Assembly: GCA_001563965.1 (NCBI GenBank)
Contig: LKMS01000063.1
Span: forward strand, 1 to 8,315
Length of the DNA stretch: 8,315 bases
Reading direction: 5' to 3'
From: Haloferacaceae archaeon PL-Br10_E2g29
Lineage (GTDB): Archaea > Halobacteriota > Halobacteria > Halobacteriales > Haloferacaceae
The notes under the pieces are model-generated. The model saw nothing but the letters and a program-made list of their open reading frames with translations, had not been told where the DNA came from and ran no database searches. Of the stretch, positions 6,321-8,315 are shown one piece after another (the stretch's first letter is position 1; every line of letters starts with the position of its first letter). A program made the translations under genes and the position numbers.

Positions 6321-6344
6321 GCCGTCGCCAGTGAACACCATCCA

Positions 6345-7142
6345 ATGAGCGAGGTGCCACCTGCGGCCGCAGACTACCGGTTTCGCGACCGCGCGGTCTA
6401 CCTCACGAGTACCGAGACACTCGTGCTTGCGGATCTCCACATCGGTCGCGACGGCGCCTCCGAGGTGTCGGCCTCGCTGGAACCAACCGATGATCTCGTT
6501 GGCCGACTCACCACGCTGCTCGCGTTCTTCGAGCCGGGCCGCGTTGTTTTTGCGGGCGACCTGCTCCATCAGTTCTCCCGCGTGAGCGACGCAGCGCGCG
6601 AGACGGTCGACACCCTCCGAGCCGCCTGTCTGGACGCCGGAGCCGACCCCGTTGCGGTCGCGGGAAATCACGACACGCGACTCGCCGACTGCTGGCCCAC
6701 CGCGGTTCACGATTCAGTTATGCTCGACGACGAAACCGTGGTCTGTCATGGCCACGAGGAACCGGCAGCAAGCGGCATGCGGTACATTATTGGCCACGAT
6801 CACCCCGCCATCACCATCGAGGGCGTTCGCCGCCCGTGTTTTCTCTTCGGCGAGGCGACGTACCGCGGGGGCGACCTCCTCGTGTTGCCGGCGTTCACCC
6901 GACTCGCCGGCGGTGTCGAAGTCAACAACCGCCGCAGCGACGAGTTTCAGTCGCCGCTCGTGACGGACCTTGGCTCGCTGCGCCCGGTCGTCGCCGACGC
7001 TGCTGACGCCGATCCCACCGACGTCGACGCCGCCGCCCGTGGTTCTCGCGACGACGCTGCTGACGCCGGTGGAACCATGGCCACGTCGTTTGCCGACCCG
7101 CTGTGGTTTCCGCCGCTTGCCTCGTTTCGTCGGTTGTTGTAG
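6345..7142 (+). CDS. Archaeal SbcD/Mre11-related metallophosphoesterase
   Basis: A 265-residue calcineurin-like phosphoesterase of the small archaeal SbcD/Mre11-related type. All metal-binding motifs are present in order: ADLHIG with Asp30 and His32, GDLLH with Asp72 and His75, GNHD at 107-110, CHGHE with His135/His137, and GHDH at 150-153. Such enzymes bind two metal ions and cleave phosphoester bonds. The nuclease-specific capping domain and Rad50-binding region of full Mre11 are absent, so it is not Mre11 itself and its substrate is unknown. Residues about 217-243 form an Asp/Ala-rich low-complexity linker, followed by a hydrophobic, aromatic C-terminal tail (DPLWFPPLASFRRLL, 251-265). The ATG at 6345 is chosen because homologous motifs begin about 25 residues later and a TATA-like box lies 27 bases before it; a reading extended to 6027 would run through the divergent regulator. 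The relatives I know often lie near DNA-repair or helicase genes, but none is in view. Confidence 0.9.
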   Translation: MSEVPPAAADYRFRDRAVYLTSTETLVLADLHIGRDGASEVSASLEPTDDLVGRLTTLLAFFEPGRVVFAGDLLHQFSRVSDAARETVDTLRAACLDAGADPVAVAGNHDTRLADCWPTAVHDSVMLDDETVVCHGHEEPAASGMRYIIGHDHPAITIEGVRRPCFLFGEATYRGGDLLVLPAFTRLAGGVEVNNRRSDEFQSPLVTDLGSLRPVVADAADADPTDVDAAARGSRDDAADAGGTMATSFADPLWFPPLASFRRLL

Positions 7143-7171
7143 GCGGTGAGTCGTGTTTGCTCTGTACGTTC

Positions 7172-7179
7172 CGTATACG
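7172..7179. repeat. 8-base perfect palindrome CGTATACG upstream of the alcohol dehydrogenase
   Basis: A self-complementary octamer 98 bases before the dehydrogenase ATG and about 55 bases before its TATA-like box. A second palindrome, GTTAAC, lies at 7204-7209. Either could be part of an activator or repressor site; both are short enough to occur by chance. Confidence 0.3.
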
Positions 7180-7233
7180 ATGATGACGCAGCCGGGCGGT
7201 TTTGTTAACATTCCCAATCAAATTCGTAACTAA

Positions 7234-7240
7234 TTATAAT
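7234..7240 (+). promoter_or_regulatory. TATA-like box for the alcohol dehydrogenase
   Basis: TTATAAT, within an AT-rich stretch (7201-7245), is the strongest TATA match in the window. A start site about 26 bases downstream falls near 7263, after the upstream in-frame ATG at 7255, so translation must begin at 7270 with a leader of a few bases. Confidence 0.6.
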
Positions 7241-7269
7241 GTATCTCACTCTGTATGTGCATATGGATC

Positions 7270-8310
7270 ATGGAAGCCGCACGACTCAACGAGTATACCC
7301 ACGACATGGGTGAGGCGCTGGACATCGAGGAAACTGACCGACCGACCGCCGAGCGGGCGAATCACGTCGTCGTCGAGGTCGAAGGGGCGGGCTGGTGTCA
7401 GACGGACAACCACATCATCGAGGGAATGTGGACCGACTACGTCGAACAGACGCTGCCGATGACGCTCGGCCACGAGAACGCCGGCGAGGTCGTCGAAGTC
7501 GGCTCCGAGGTTCGAACTGTCGAAGTCGGCGATAAGGTAATCTGTCATCCCGTGATGACCTGTGGCACCTGTCGGCCGTGCCGTCTCGGCGAGGACATGC
7601 ACTGTGAGAACCTCTCGTTTCCCGGCCTGACGACCGACGGCGGCTTCGCCGAGTATCTGCTCACCTCCGATCGTGCGGTCATCCCGCTTCCGGAGGGCGC
7701 GGACACGACGACCATCGCGCCGCACGCCGACGCCGGCATTACCGCCTACCACGCCGTCAAAAAGGCGACCGCCAAACTCAACCCCGGCGACACCGCCGTT
7801 GTCATCGGCGTTGGCGGCTTGGGCCACATCGGCCTGCAGTGTCTCAACGCCATGAGCCCCGTCGACATCGTCGCTCTCGACATCAAAGAAGAGGCCAGAG
7901 AGCTCGCCGGCAGTCTCGGTGCCGACTACGCGCTCGATCCAACCGAGGGCGACGTGGTACAGGAAGTGATGGATCTCACCGACGGCGTCGGTGCCCACCA
8001 GATCATCGACTTCGTCGGCCGCGACGAGACGACCGAGTTGGGCCCACAGCTCGCAACGGGCAACGCCGACCACCACATCGTCGGCTACGGCGGCCACATC
8101 CACGAACCCGCCCAGACGCTCGTCAGCGGCGAGTTCGCCTACCGCGGTACGCTGGTCGGCAAGTACGCCGAACTGCAAGAGCTGATGGCGCTGGTTGACC
8201 GCGGCGACGTCGACCTCCACACCTCGCAGTACGGCCTTGACGACGTCAACATGGTCGCCGAAAAACTCGAACACGGCGAGATCGAGGGGCGCGCGGTTAT
8301 TACGCCCTAA
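7270..8310 (+). CDS. Zinc-dependent medium-chain alcohol dehydrogenase (ADH-A-like, NAD-preferring)
   Basis: A 346-residue, apparently complete MDR-superfamily enzyme that should interconvert alcohols and aldehydes or ketones. The catalytic zinc site is Cys43 (GWCQTD), His68/Glu69 (GHEN) and Asp154 (APHADAGIT). The Cys-His-Asp set, with Asp where horse-liver-type enzymes have Cys, matches what I recall for Rhodococcus ADH-A-type secondary-alcohol dehydrogenases. The structural zinc lobe has all four cysteines, 98, 101, 104 and 112. The Rossmann fold has GVGGLG (180-185) and Asp204 after the second strand (VALD), which favours NAD over NADP. The C-terminus LEHGEIEGRAVITP is the usual end of the family. 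An in-frame ATG at 7255 would add five residues (MCIWI), but it lies before the predicted transcription start, so 7270 is chosen. Physiological substrate is unknown. It stands alone behind its own AT-rich promoter, suggesting condition-dependent expression. Confidence 0.93.
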   Translation: MEAARLNEYTHDMGEALDIEETDRPTAERANHVVVEVEGAGWCQTDNHIIEGMWTDYVEQTLPMTLGHENAGEVVEVGSEVRTVEVGDKVICHPVMTCGTCRPCRLGEDMHCENLSFPGLTTDGGFAEYLLTSDRAVIPLPEGADTTTIAPHADAGITAYHAVKKATAKLNPGDTAVVIGVGGLGHIGLQCLNAMSPVDIVALDIKEEARELAGSLGADYALDPTEGDVVQEVMDLTDGVGAHQIIDFVGRDETTELGPQLATGNADHHIVGYGGHIHEPAQTLVSGEFAYRGTLVGKYAELQELMALVDRGDVDLHTSQYGLDDVNMVAEKLEHGEIEGRAVITP

Positions 8311-8315
8311 CTCGG

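Noticed and set aside
6027..6344. 106-residue N-terminal extension of the phosphoesterase
   Set aside because: It runs antisense through the regulator's DNA-binding domain and promoter and has no relevant motif.
7246..8274. 342-codon open frame on the minus strand opposite the alcohol dehydrogenase
   Set aside because: It shadows a gene with all zinc and NAD motifs intact and shows no family resemblance of its own.
1..8315. Search for defence, mobile or CRISPR-like systems
   Set aside because: No transposase, integrase, toxin, nuclease cluster or regularly spaced repeat was seen. The single phosphoesterase belongs to a widespread archaeal housekeeping-type family.

Overview
The window is GC-rich and every predicted protein is strongly acidic (Asp/Glu-rich, Lys-poor). 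Several genes have an AT-rich box 24-30 bases before the start codon with no room for a Shine-Dalgarno leader, which is the usual leaderless architecture of haloarchaea. Together with a halocyanin-type blue copper protein carrying a Tat signal and an SbcD/Mre11-related archaeal phosphoesterase, this points to a halophilic archaeon (class Halobacteria). The genus cannot be fixed from the sequence. The region looks like ordinary chromosome: no tRNA, rRNA, CRISPR, insertion sequence, integrase or phage gene was seen, and no gene-free stretch exceeds 150 bases.

Layout, left to right. A DedA/VTT-family membrane protein (minus strand) runs off the left edge. Upstream of it on the same strand is a complete S9-family (prolyl-oligopeptidase-like) serine peptidase with an intact Ser-Asp-His triad. 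Divergent from the peptidase is a GT4-type glycosyltransferase (plus strand). It converges on a Tat-exported, C-terminally anchored halocyanin-like copper protein (minus strand). Divergent from that comes an MTH865-family small protein, followed 66 bases later by a membrane-tethered J-domain protein (both plus). The J-domain gene converges on a winged-helix regulator with a C-terminal putative sensor domain (minus). A divergent promoter region follows, then the metallophosphoesterase (plus). Last comes a zinc-dependent medium-chain alcohol dehydrogenase (plus) behind an AT-rich promoter.

The genes alternate in divergent and convergent pairs and do not form a single operon. Each appears to be its own transcription unit or a pair. 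No shared pathway is visible: peptide turnover, glycan synthesis, electron transport, protein folding, gene regulation, nucleic-acid or phosphoester hydrolysis and alcohol/aldehyde redox are all represented once. The most plausible functional couplings are the divergent regulator-phosphoesterase pair and the tandem MTH865/J-domain pair. I found no convincing undescribed multi-gene system. The points worth a second look are the membrane J-domain protein, the regulator's sensor domain, the phosphoesterase's acidic linker plus conserved-looking tail, and several small promoter-region structures.
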